Shown one piece after another: positions 1 through 7,444 of a DNA stretch of 64,000 bases (positions are counted from its first letter, which is position 1; each line of letters opens with the position of its first letter). Source of the stretch: an uncultured bacterium (GTDB taxonomy: Bacteria; Bacteroidota; Ignavibacteria; Kapaibacteriales; UBA4661); the NCBI GenBank assembly GCA_937899715.1, contig CALCNX010000048.1:12501-76500 (forward strand), written 5' to 3'. Both the position numbers and the translations under genes were made by a program. Below the pieces are notes generated by a model. It did not search any database and was not told the origin of the DNA. It worked only from the letters and a program-made list of their open reading frames with translations.

Positions 1-4
1 CTGA

Positions 5-22
5 TGCGGAATAAATTCCGCA
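5..22. repeat. REP-like perfect palindrome
   Basis: An 18-base perfect palindrome (TGCGGAATAAATTCCGCA) lies at the window edge, upstream of the restriction-modification gene. It has no T-tract, so it does not look like a simple terminator. It resembles the short dispersed palindromes seen in intergenic DNA of many bacteria. Whether it is repeated in this genome cannot be seen here. Confidence 0.45.
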
Positions 23-209
23 CTCCAGTTTTTCAAAATGTCAGACTGTTGATATCGGGAAGAGATGAGGAAGCCCGACGGAACAATGCTCGAAAATTTG
101 TTGCTGACCGTGCCATTGACGCAAGGTTTTATCACGAATTTCTTGTATCTTCGTGAGAATCAATTCTTGTTTGAATGCAAGGTATTTGCCTCTCGCTTTT
201 TCTCTCGCT

Positions 210-3200
210 ATGCCCGTACTCAATACCCGTCACCCCGCTTTCCAACGTGAACTCCAGCACTATTTCGCTAAACTCGCCGAATATAGCGGCAATCGTGTAA
301 TCAAAGAAACCTCCATTCGCCATCAAACGATTGACCGCCTTATAGATGAAGCCGCCTCGCTCTTGGGAAATGTTCGTTATGTACCGCATCAATCCTCGCA
401 AGGGAAACCATATTTCGGTACAAAGGCTCAGAAAATCATCATTCCCGACGGAACGATTTTAATGGACGATATTCCTTGCGGGTATTTCGAGGCAAAAGAT
501 GCCAGTGATGACCTGATGAACGAAGTCCGCGACAAGTTCCAAAGCGGCTATCCGCAAACCAATATTCTCTTTTGGCAACCCAAACGCGCGATTCTCTGGC
601 AAGATAGTGTGCAAGTTTTCGACCTTGATATTTCTTCGCCCGAAAACCTTGCCATCGTTCTCGAAACCTTCTTTGCCTACGAACCCGCGCACCGTCGTGA
701 GTGGCTTCGTGCAATCGAAATCTTTGACCGCGACCTGCCCGTACTGGCACACGACCTTGCCAACCGCGTCCGCAGCGAAGCTGCCACCAACAAACGCTTC
801 CAAGCTGCGTTTGCCGCTTTTCACCGCCTTGCCCAAGAAGCAATTCGCCCCGACCTCGCGCTTGATGTCAGCTATGATATGATTGTCCAGCACGTCTTCA
901 TTGAGCGGATTTTTCGTACCGTTTTCCACAACCCTGACTTTGTGCGCAAAAACGCCATTGCTCGTGCTATCGAAACCGTTATTGAAGCGCTTACGTCGAA
1001 ATCTTTTTCCCGTGATAGATTTCTGCAAGGGCTTGAGCCCTTTTACACCGCCGTTGAAGCGATTGCGGGTAGTATTTACGACTTTCCATCCAAGCAATAT
1101 TTCCTGAACCGTGTCTATGAGCGCTTCTTCAAGGCGTTCAACCCCAAAATTGCCGACACGCACGGCATTGTCTATACACCGCGCGAGGTGGTGGATTTTA
1201 TGGTTAAATCGGTAGAAGAAATTTTGCAGCGCGATTTTTCGCGGTCGCTGGCAGATGCGGGGGTTCACACGCTTGACCCGTTTGTCGGCACGGGGACGTT
1301 TATGCTGGCTGCCCTTCGGCATATCCACGAAGCAAGTCCCGACGCGCTCGCCCACAAATACGCCCACGAACTCCACGCCAACGAAATCACGCTTATGGCG
1401 TACTACATCGCCGCGATGAACATTGAGCATGAATACTTCGAGCGCACGGGCGAGTATGCGCCCTTCGATGGTATTTGCTTTGTGGATACGTTCTCCATTG
1501 CCGACAAAACCGACGAGGCGAATACCATCAGCTTCCACGCCATGACCGAAGAAAACACCGAGCGCATTCGCCGCCAGCAGCAAGCGCCTATCATGGTCGT
1601 CATCGGGAATCCGCCCTACAATGCGGGGCAAATCAGCGAAAACGACAACAACAAAAACCGCAAATATCCCTTTCTCGACCGCCGCGTCCGCGATACCTAC
1701 ACTAAGGCAAGCAAAGCCACGAACAAAAACGACCTCAACGACGTGTATATCAAGGCGCTGCGCTATGCCACCGACCGCATTTTGAACAATGGCGAACGCC
1801 TTGCCGATGCGGAAGGTATCGTGGCATTTATCACGAACAATAATTTTCTGGATGCTATTTCGTTTGATGGCGTGCGGAAGTATTTGGCGGAGGAATTTTC
1901 GGAAATTTATGTTTTGGATTTGAAAGGAAACGCAAGAACAGCAGGTGAACGGAGAAAACAAGAAGGTGGAAATGTTTTTAGTGACCTTATTCGTGTCGGC
2001 GTGAGCATCAATTTTTTTATCAAACATCGCAATAAAACGGGAGCGGCAAGGATATTTCTTGCGCGAATTGACGATTATTTGGAAGCCGAAGCAAAACAAC
2101 AGTTCCTTGTTCAAAATGACTCGCTGTCTAGTTTGCAATGGCAAGAACTCAAGCCTGATGCGCGTCATACATGGTTGACGGAAAATATAGAATCAGATTT
2201 TGCTGCGCTCTTCCCAATGGGAACAAAAGAAGCGAAAGCGGGAAAAGCAAACGCGCTATTCAAACTGTACAGTTTAGGATTGATGACAAACCGCGATACA
2301 TGGACATATAACTTTGACCGCAAGGCACTTGAGACAAATATGCAGCGGATGATAAGCGTATATAATGACCACGTAGAACGTTGGCAAACCCCGCAAGGCA
2401 GTAGAGATGATATAAACAAAGCACTCGACGCATTTTGTGAATACGACGACATAAAAATTTCGTGGAGCCGCGATTTAAAGCAGGATGTTCGTAAGAAAAA
2501 TTTTGCGGAGTTTCATGATAACAAGATACGAACCGCGTTATACCGCCCGTTCTGCAAGCAGCCTGTCTTTTTCGATAAGATAATGAATCAAGATATTTTA
2601 CGATGGCCAACTTTCTTTCCGCATATCCAAGCAGAGCAGGAAAATCGGGTGATTTGCTTGTCGGCTGCGGGAAACAATAAGCCATTTCATTGCTTGATGA
2701 CAAACGTGATTGCCGACCTCCACGCAACGGGCGATTCGCAATGCTTCCCGCTCTACACCTACGACGAAGCAACGGGCGAGCGGCGGGAGAACATCACGGA
2801 TTGGGCATTGGCAGAGGTGCAGGCGCGGTATGGAGCCGAAGGCGCAAGCCTCACCAAGCGCGACATTTTTCACTGCATCTACGCTATTCTCCACAAGCCC
2901 GATTACCGCACAAAGTACGCCGCAAACCTGCGTCGGGACTTGCCGCGTATTCCTTTCCCTGCCTCATTCAAGGCTTTCCATGACTACGCGCAAGCGGGCG
3001 AGCGTCTGGCGGAACTGCACATCCATTACGAAAGCGTTCCCGAATATCGGGACCTACAATGGAGCGGTGCAGAGGACTTTTTGACAAAGAAGCGCAGCAT
3101 GGAAGAGCGGCGGGCATTTTTTGTACTTGGCACCGAAAAAATGAAACTGCGCGGCGTAAAACCAGACGGACAGGGCATTCTTCCCGAAACGCTGACGCTG

Positions 3201-3482
3201 GAATACAACGGCAACCTGACAATAAGCGGTATTCCGCGTGAGGTGCTGGCGTACAAGCTGGGAACGCGCTCGGCGCTGGAGTGGCTTTTGGAGCGGTATT
3301 GCGTGAGCATAGATGCAATCAAGGAACAGCCCGACGGAACCAAGCGCGGAAGCGGCATCATCAACGACCCGAACCGTAGCGCGGGTATGCTGGAAGAGCC
3401 GGAGTACGTAGCACGACTTGTGGGGCGCATCGTGGCAGTGAGCATGGAGACGCAGGAGATTGTACGGGGGCTTGCGCCGTAA
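210..3482 (+). CDS. Type ISP/IIG-like restriction-modification enzyme (nuclease plus N6-adenine methyltransferase)
   Basis: This 1090-residue protein should bind a DNA site, methylate adenine and cleave unmodified DNA within one chain. An N-terminal PD-(D/E)XK nuclease is suggested by D80, D86/D87 and the E94-A-K96 motif in a predicted strand. A helical linker follows. The methyltransferase has motif I DPFVGTGTF at about residue 356 and the catalytic NPPY motif at 467, which indicates N6-adenine methylation. The last 450 residues match the type ISP C-terminal specificity region. No Walker A or DEAD-box motif is seen, so unlike the roughly 1600-residue LlaBIII-type enzymes it lacks the translocase helicase, which makes it closer to a type IIG design. 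The ATG at 210 was chosen over the GTG at 153 because the conserved MPVLNTRHPAFQ-type start begins there; no clear ribosome binding site precedes it. The neighbouring EVE gene fits a defence locus. Confidence 0.85.
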   Translation: MPVLNTRHPAFQRELQHYFAKLAEYSGNRVIKETSIRHQTIDRLIDEAASLLGNVRYVPHQSSQGKPYFGTKAQKIIIPDGTILMDDIPCGYFEAKDASDDLMNEVRDKFQSGYPQTNILFWQPKRAILWQDSVQVFDLDISSPENLAIVLETFFAYEPAHRREWLRAIEIFDRDLPVLAHDLANRVRSEAATNKRFQAAFAAFHRLAQEAIRPDLALDVSYDMIVQHVFIERIFRTVFHNPDFVRKNAIARAIETVIEALTSKSFSRDRFLQGLEPFYTAVEAIAGSIYDFPSKQYFLNRVYERFFKAFNPKIADTHGIVYTPREVVDFMVKSVEEILQRDFSRSLADAGVHTLDPFVGTGTFMLAALRHIHEASPDALAHKYAHELHANEITLMAYYIAAMNIEHEYFERTGEYAPFDGICFVDTFSIADKTDEANTISFHAMTEENTERIRRQQQAPIMVVIGNPPYNAGQISENDNNKNRKYPFLDRRVRDTYTKASKATNKNDLNDVYIKALRYATDRILNNGERLADAEGIVAFITNNNFLDAISFDGVRKYLAEEFSEIYVLDLKGNARTAGERRKQEGGNVFSDLIRVGVSINFFIKHRNKTGAARIFLARIDDYLEAEAKQQFLVQNDSLSSLQWQELKPDARHTWLTENIESDFAALFPMGTKEAKAGKANALFKLYSLGLMTNRDTWTYNFDRKALETNMQRMISVYNDHVERWQTPQGSRDDINKALDAFCEYDDIKISWSRDLKQDVRKKNFAEFHDNKIRTALYRPFCKQPVFFDKIMNQDILRWPTFFPHIQAEQENRVICLSAAGNNKPFHCLMTNVIADLHATGDSQCFPLYTYDEATGERRENITDWALAEVQARYGAEGASLTKRDIFHCIYAILHKPDYRTKYAANLRRDLPRIPFPASFKAFHDYAQAGERLAELHIHYESVPEYRDLQWSGAEDFLTKKRSMEERRAFFVLGTEKMKLRGVKPDGQGILPETLTLEYNGNLTISGIPREVLAYKLGTRSALEWLLERYCVSIDAIKEQPDGTKRGSGIINDPNRSAGMLEEPEYVARLVGRIVAVSMETQEIVRGLAP

Positions 3483-3533
3483 AACGAAAAAATAACTCAA
3501 AACTCAATCCTCAAAACTCAACACTACTTCACA

Positions 3534-3947
3534 ATGAACTATTGGCTTATCAAATCAGAACCCGATGCCTATTCGTGGTCGGACTTCGAGCGCGATGGCA
3601 GGGCAGAATGGACGGGAGTACGAAACTATCAAGCACGGAATAACCTTCGCGCTATGCAAGTAGGCGACGAAGCGCTCTACTACCACAGCAACATCGGCAA
3701 AGAACTGGTCGGCATTGTCGAAGTAACGCGCACCGCCCAGCAAGACCCCACCACAGACAACGCGCAATGGGTCTCGGTGGAAGTGCGTCCGAAGCAAGCA
3801 CTTCCCAAGCCTGTTTCTCTTGCCGCCATCAAAGCCGAACCGCGTCTTGCGAATATGGGGCTACTGAGGCAATCGCAGTTATCGGTGGTGGCGCTCACTG
3901 CCGATGAGTTTGCGTGTTTGTGCCGAATGGGTGGCGTTGGAGGATGA
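3534..3947 (+). CDS. EVE domain protein (modified-base or RNA binding)
   Basis: The 137-residue protein is a single EVE domain of the thymocyte nuclear protein 1 / YTH-PUA-like fold, which binds modified bases in nucleic acids. The start MNYWLIKSEPDAYSW is the family signature, and the W-x-G-V-R-N-Y-Q-A-R-N segment near residue 30 forms the binding pocket region. Length is normal for a stand-alone EVE protein. It begins 51 bases after the restriction-modification gene on the same strand, so co-transcription is likely. EVE domains often sit beside or are fused to restriction systems; a link to the methylated bases made by the upstream enzyme is inference. Stand-alone EVE proteins are also common away from defence genes. 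Confidence 0.88.
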   Translation: MNYWLIKSEPDAYSWSDFERDGRAEWTGVRNYQARNNLRAMQVGDEALYYHSNIGKELVGIVEVTRTAQQDPTTDNAQWVSVEVRPKQALPKPVSLAAIKAEPRLANMGLLRQSQLSVVALTADEFACLCRMGGVGG

Positions 3948-3970
3948 AAAAATATCGGTTAAACTTTTGC

Positions 3971-3994
3971 AGCACAGACATTCTTGTCTGTGCT
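3971..3994. repeat. REP-like palindrome
   Basis: AGCACAGACA, a four-base TTCT loop, then TGTCTGTGCT form a perfect 10-bp hairpin in the short gap between two convergent genes. It is not followed by a T-run on either strand. This is the typical form of a dispersed REP element mobilised by a REP-associated transposase, none of which lies in the window. It could act as a bidirectional mRNA-stabilising hairpin. Confidence 0.55.
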
Positions 3995-4051
3995 ACGGGA
4001 AGATTCCCTAAGTTCTCCGACGGGAATTATCCTGAAAAAGCGGGCAGTTTC

Positions 4052-4555
4052 CTAAGCAACCAGTTCCAGTGCGGCGTAGGGCTTGTCGGAAGAAGAAACG
4101 CCTGATGCAATGGGAAGAGGCGGAAGCACAATGCCGACAAGCAGTTCCTCTTCGAGCAGCGCTGCCCACGTTTCCATGTACAAAATCACGTCCTCACGGC
4201 GGTTATACTGCAAAGCGCGTCGTTCCTGCGGAATACGCAGCAGAATTTTTGCGTTGGCAAGGCGCTCCAAGTCGCCAATATCGTGGCGTTCCAAGCCCAT
4301 TTCGAGCATTTGCGTAATGATGCTGTCCAAATGATGACCACTGGTCGCGCAATAATCTTCGGCGTGATCGTCCCAGTCGCCGTGTCGCTCAATGGCGTAA
4401 CTGTGGATTTGCGTTTTCGATAATTGGGTAATGGTTTGCGCCAGATGCCCGCAGTTGCAGCTTCCCTGATGGCTCCAGTAATACTGGACATCGGTGCGAA
4501 GGCGCTTTGCAGTGGTGCGGAGTGCGTCTATGAGTTCGGGCGTTGGTCGTGCCAT
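4052..4555 (-). CDS. Conserved hypothetical protein with CxCGHL motif
   Basis: I cannot name a function for this 167-residue soluble protein. The N-terminal 60 residues hold an SCNCGHLAQTI motif at about residue 33, where two cysteines and a histidine could bind a metal, followed by a stretch rich in His, Asp and Trp (ERHGDWDDHAEDYC). The centre is helical and contains many Arg, Leu and Glu residues. No signal peptide or membrane segment is seen. I recall similar unnamed proteins in Bacteroidota, but cannot check that here. It is transcribed towards the EVE gene with a REP-like hairpin between them. The ATG at 4555 gives a natural start at the family-like MARPTPELIDALR sequence. Confidence 0.7.
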   Translation of the reverse strand: MARPTPELIDALRTTAKRLRTDVQYYWSHQGSCNCGHLAQTITQLSKTQIHSYAIERHGDWDDHAEDYCATSGHHLDSIITQMLEMGLERHDIGDLERLANAKILLRIPQERRALQYNRREDVILYMETWAALLEEELLVGIVLPPLPIASGVSSSDKPYAALELVA

Positions 4556-4613
4556 GACAATTCTCCTTGCGAGTAACGTGAAATGATACTAATTGTATTT
4601 TAGTGGAAATGTA

Positions 4614-4792
4614 ACTGGTCAGGTTCTACCGTGTTTTGAACGCGGACAGCACGGATTTGACGGATAGGCGGCTGATTTCGGGAAAAAGATAAAGACGGAT
4701 ATTTTTCTATCTGCTCTTCCATCAGTATCAAATCCTTCTGTATTCGCCAAATCCGTGCTGTCCGCGTTCCCTGACGTAATGACCTGACCAGT
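4614..4792. repeat. Long imperfect palindromic element (MITE-like)
   Basis: The gap 4556-4964 has no gene and most of it is one palindromic element. Outer arms of 11 bp (ACTGGTCAGGT at 4614-4624 and its complement at 4782-4792) enclose inner arms of 21 bp, at 4638-4658 and 4749-4769, which match perfectly. The inner pairing continues imperfectly towards the loop. The inner arms contain GCGGACAGCACGGATTT, a motif type I associate with dispersed intergenic elements of FCB bacteria. It has no coding capacity. The remaining stretch to 4964 is leader DNA for the next gene. Confidence 0.6.
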
Positions 4793-4964
4793 TCGTGGAA
4801 ATTTTGAATGTCGGTATTGGTCTTGAGCGAAAAAGAGGTTAGATTATCATTTGAAACGCCATTTGCGCGTGGATAGTTCCGCAGAATAGAGAAATGTACG
4901 AAAAAATACATTGCGTCCAATGCCCAATATTCCCGTCCACCGAAAGCGCCTGCGCGATTGCTTC

Positions 4965-6929
4965 ATGCTAGGGCATAGAAGCATATTCGTGCTTATGCTG
5001 ACGCTTCTTTGCGGGCAGATGTGGGCGCAATCTCCCATGCTGACGCTTGTGAACGATACCACTCTGGCAGCCGCACCGCGCCTGCGCTTTGGCATGGATA
5101 AGATTGCCAATACGTTTCTTTTTCGGGGCGATATTGCCGGGACGTTTCCGCTGGCATGGAGCGCCGTGCCGCTCGGTACGCTGCTTGTGCAAAGCCAGTA
5201 CAGAGGCAGCGCCATTCGCACAGGCGGCTTTGCACGGCGAGATGATGCCGACGCGCTTCTGCGATACGAAATGCCGCTTGATTCGCAGTTTTCGGCATTG
5301 GTCGCCAGTACGACGTCGTTTTCGGCAGATTCGCGCTCCATTGGTCTGAGCCGATTGGCGCAGCTTGGGTTGAGCGCGGGTTTGCAATGGAAATCTCCAA
5401 AATCTACGTGGCAACCATTCGAGAACTTTACTATGCGCATCATGGGCGGCGGCGAGTACAACGAGCAGCTTGGTATTGTGGATAGAGGCTGGACGGTGCT
5501 GGGCGGGCTGGCGGGCAGAAACTTGCGTCTGGACGATTACGGGCTGTCAGTGGATGCAGGAGGGTTCTACACCAATCTCGCCAATATCCGCACCAATACA
5601 CAGTTCAACACACGCCTTGCAATGAACCGTACCTTTGAAGGCAATTCGCAACTTGATATTTCGGCTCAGTACATTGCCTTGGAGCGAGATTTTTACACAA
5701 CCTTGCAACAGGACACACTGACGGCGCTTGCTATTGAGACTCGTTCAGAACGGCTCTTTCGCATGAATGCCCGCTTTTCGCTACCGATTGTGAACGGTAT
5801 AGATGCTGAGGTACAGGGCTTTTTGGAAAATTGGGCGGTCGGGCGGCGCTACAATACAGCTTTGGAGCGCGTTCCGATAAGCGCCGTGGAGCGTAATGTT
5901 GACCAACTTCGGTTTTCGCTGAACACCACACTTCGCGCCGTTTTTCCTACAAACAGCCATGCGGCGGGTTTCACACTGGACAATCGGAACGAAGCAAATC
6001 GCGTGAGCGAGCGCTTTTCACTGCGCGATGTTGATTTGCAGACGCTTCGCACGAGTGAGCTTCAGCGCGACAACGTGAGTGCGCGATGGACACTCTGGGC
6101 GCAAACCGCATGGATGCTGCCGAGCGGTGATTCCCTGCGTGGGGAGTATTCAACGTCGCTGTTGCGCTACGACACACCCAGCAGCCTCAACAACGACGAC
6201 CGCGATGAACTTGCCGTGAATGCTAATGCCGGGTACACCCATATTTTTTCGCACGTGCTTTCTGGTACGCTTCTTGCAGAGATGCGTTTTGCGCACGTGG
6301 TTTTTATCAAGTCCCAGCGCAGTGCGCAGAATAATTGGAATCGCACGATTCGTCTTGCGCCTTCCTTCAGCATTCGGAGCGGGAACGTCGAGATGCGACC
6401 GCACTTCGAGGTGCTGGCAAATTACACCAGTTTCGACTTTGAAGATGTGCTGGGAACGGTACAAAGTTTCAGCCTCCGTCAGCTTGCATACCGAGATTCT
6501 GTACGAATTACGCTTAATCCTGAAGCAACGCTTGAATCTCGCATATTATTTCGGTATTTTGAGCGTGGAGAATTTCATTTGCGCGAATTTTCCGAAACGC
6601 CGCGCGACAGAAACATTGAAGCATTTGTGCGGACACTGTGCGTTGTTGCGCCTTCAGGCTTTGCTTTTGGTCGCACGGCAATGGCGAAAATTGGCATTGG
6701 CGCTCGTGTGTATATTCTCACGCAAGAGCCAACGGGACTTGGCACTGTCCGAGCGCCCGCATTTGTGAATCGCTCGTTTGCACCGGAGACGCTGGTGGAA
6801 TTAGATTTTTTTTCAGGAACGACGCTGCGTCTGAATGGTTGGTATGAATTTCAGTTTGATAGCCGCTCGCTGCTGCGCAGTGTTCCGAATATTTTGCTAT
6901 CGGTGAACTTGCCTTTAGTAGGCATTTGA
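4965..6929 (+). CDS. Predicted outer-membrane beta-barrel protein
   Basis: This 654-residue protein starts with a signal peptide (MLGHRSIFVLMLTLLCG, cleavage after MWAQ at about residue 22). The rest has the alternating polar and hydrophobic pattern, many aromatic residues and short turns expected of a large outer-membrane barrel, and ends in a strand (NILLSVNLPLVGI). There is no TonB box or plug domain that I can recognise, so it is not an obvious TonB-dependent receptor. The function is unknown. The ATG at 4965 places the signal peptide at the N-terminus; upstream alternatives at 4920 (ATG) and 4911 (TTG) would add a charged extension before it. The next gene follows by about 80 bases on the same strand. 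Confidence 0.65.
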   Translation: MLGHRSIFVLMLTLLCGQMWAQSPMLTLVNDTTLAAAPRLRFGMDKIANTFLFRGDIAGTFPLAWSAVPLGTLLVQSQYRGSAIRTGGFARRDDADALLRYEMPLDSQFSALVASTTSFSADSRSIGLSRLAQLGLSAGLQWKSPKSTWQPFENFTMRIMGGGEYNEQLGIVDRGWTVLGGLAGRNLRLDDYGLSVDAGGFYTNLANIRTNTQFNTRLAMNRTFEGNSQLDISAQYIALERDFYTTLQQDTLTALAIETRSERLFRMNARFSLPIVNGIDAEVQGFLENWAVGRRYNTALERVPISAVERNVDQLRFSLNTTLRAVFPTNSHAAGFTLDNRNEANRVSERFSLRDVDLQTLRTSELQRDNVSARWTLWAQTAWMLPSGDSLRGEYSTSLLRYDTPSSLNNDDRDELAVNANAGYTHIFSHVLSGTLLAEMRFAHVVFIKSQRSAQNNWNRTIRLAPSFSIRSGNVEMRPHFEVLANYTSFDFEDVLGTVQSFSLRQLAYRDSVRITLNPEATLESRILFRYFERGEFHLREFSETPRDRNIEAFVRTLCVVAPSGFAFGRTAMAKIGIGARVYILTQEPTGLGTVRAPAFVNRSFAPETLVELDFFSGTTLRLNGWYEFQFDSRSLLRSVPNILLSVNLPLVGI

Positions 6930-7007
6930 CGGTGAGGTTTTGTATTGGTGTTATTACTTTTTGTTTTTAGTAGTTGTTGCACTTCCCCAATTGTATTTGC
7001 TTGCGTT

Positions 7008-7415
7008 ATGGCTAAAACCTTGATTCTGCAAAGTAACACGAAAAATTTACGCTATGTCGAGCCGTTTCTGACGGAGATTGTCGTCGGTCACGAAATGGAC
7101 GAAGCGCGGTATCATAATGCAATTATTGCGCTTACCGAAGGTGTGAATAATGCCATCGTGCACGGTAACAAGCGTGATGAATCAAAATCGGTAACAATTA
7201 CCGGCGAGGTGCAAGAAGGGATGCTCTTGCTAACGATAGACGACAACGGAGACGGATTCAATCCCAACACGCTCCCCGACCCACTTGCACCGGAAAACCT
7301 CCTGCGCGACGGCGGGCGCGGTGTCTTTCTCATGCGCTCTCTCTGCGACTTTGCTGACTTCACCAATACGGAAAGTGGCTGCCGAACAACCCTCCGTGTG
7401 AGGCTGCGTGAGTGA
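7008..7415 (+). CDS. RsbW-like anti-sigma/ATP-binding protein (HATPase_c_2)
   Basis: The 135-residue protein is a GHKL ATPase of the RsbW/SpoIIAB type, which binds a sigma factor or anti-anti-sigma factor and phosphorylates a partner serine. The N box is seen as ALTEGVNNAIVHGNK, the G1 box as DDNGDGFNP and a G2-type loop as GGRGVFLMRSL. It lacks membrane segments and any phosphatase domain. The ATG at 7008 is preferred over an upstream GTG at 6945 because the family begins with a strand like that in KTLILQSNTKNLRYVEPFL. No cognate sigma factor or STAS protein lies beside it, so its partner is unknown. It runs convergently into polA, with stop codons about 30 bases apart. Confidence 0.8.
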   Translation: MAKTLILQSNTKNLRYVEPFLTEIVVGHEMDEARYHNAIIALTEGVNNAIVHGNKRDESKSVTITGEVQEGMLLLTIDDNGDGFNPNTLPDPLAPENLLRDGGRGVFLMRSLCDFADFTNTESGCRTTLRVRLRE

Positions 7416-7444
7416 CTACAGCCGAAAGGAAAAAGAAATATGGT

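Noticed and set aside
459..2168. Long open frame antisense to the restriction-modification gene (569 codons)
   Set aside because: It lies wholly opposite a gene with clear nuclease and methyltransferase motifs, and its translation has no family features.
3914..4105. 63-codon open frame after the EVE gene
   Set aside because: It overlaps the end of the EVE gene in another frame, runs through a palindrome and into a convergent gene, and has no features.
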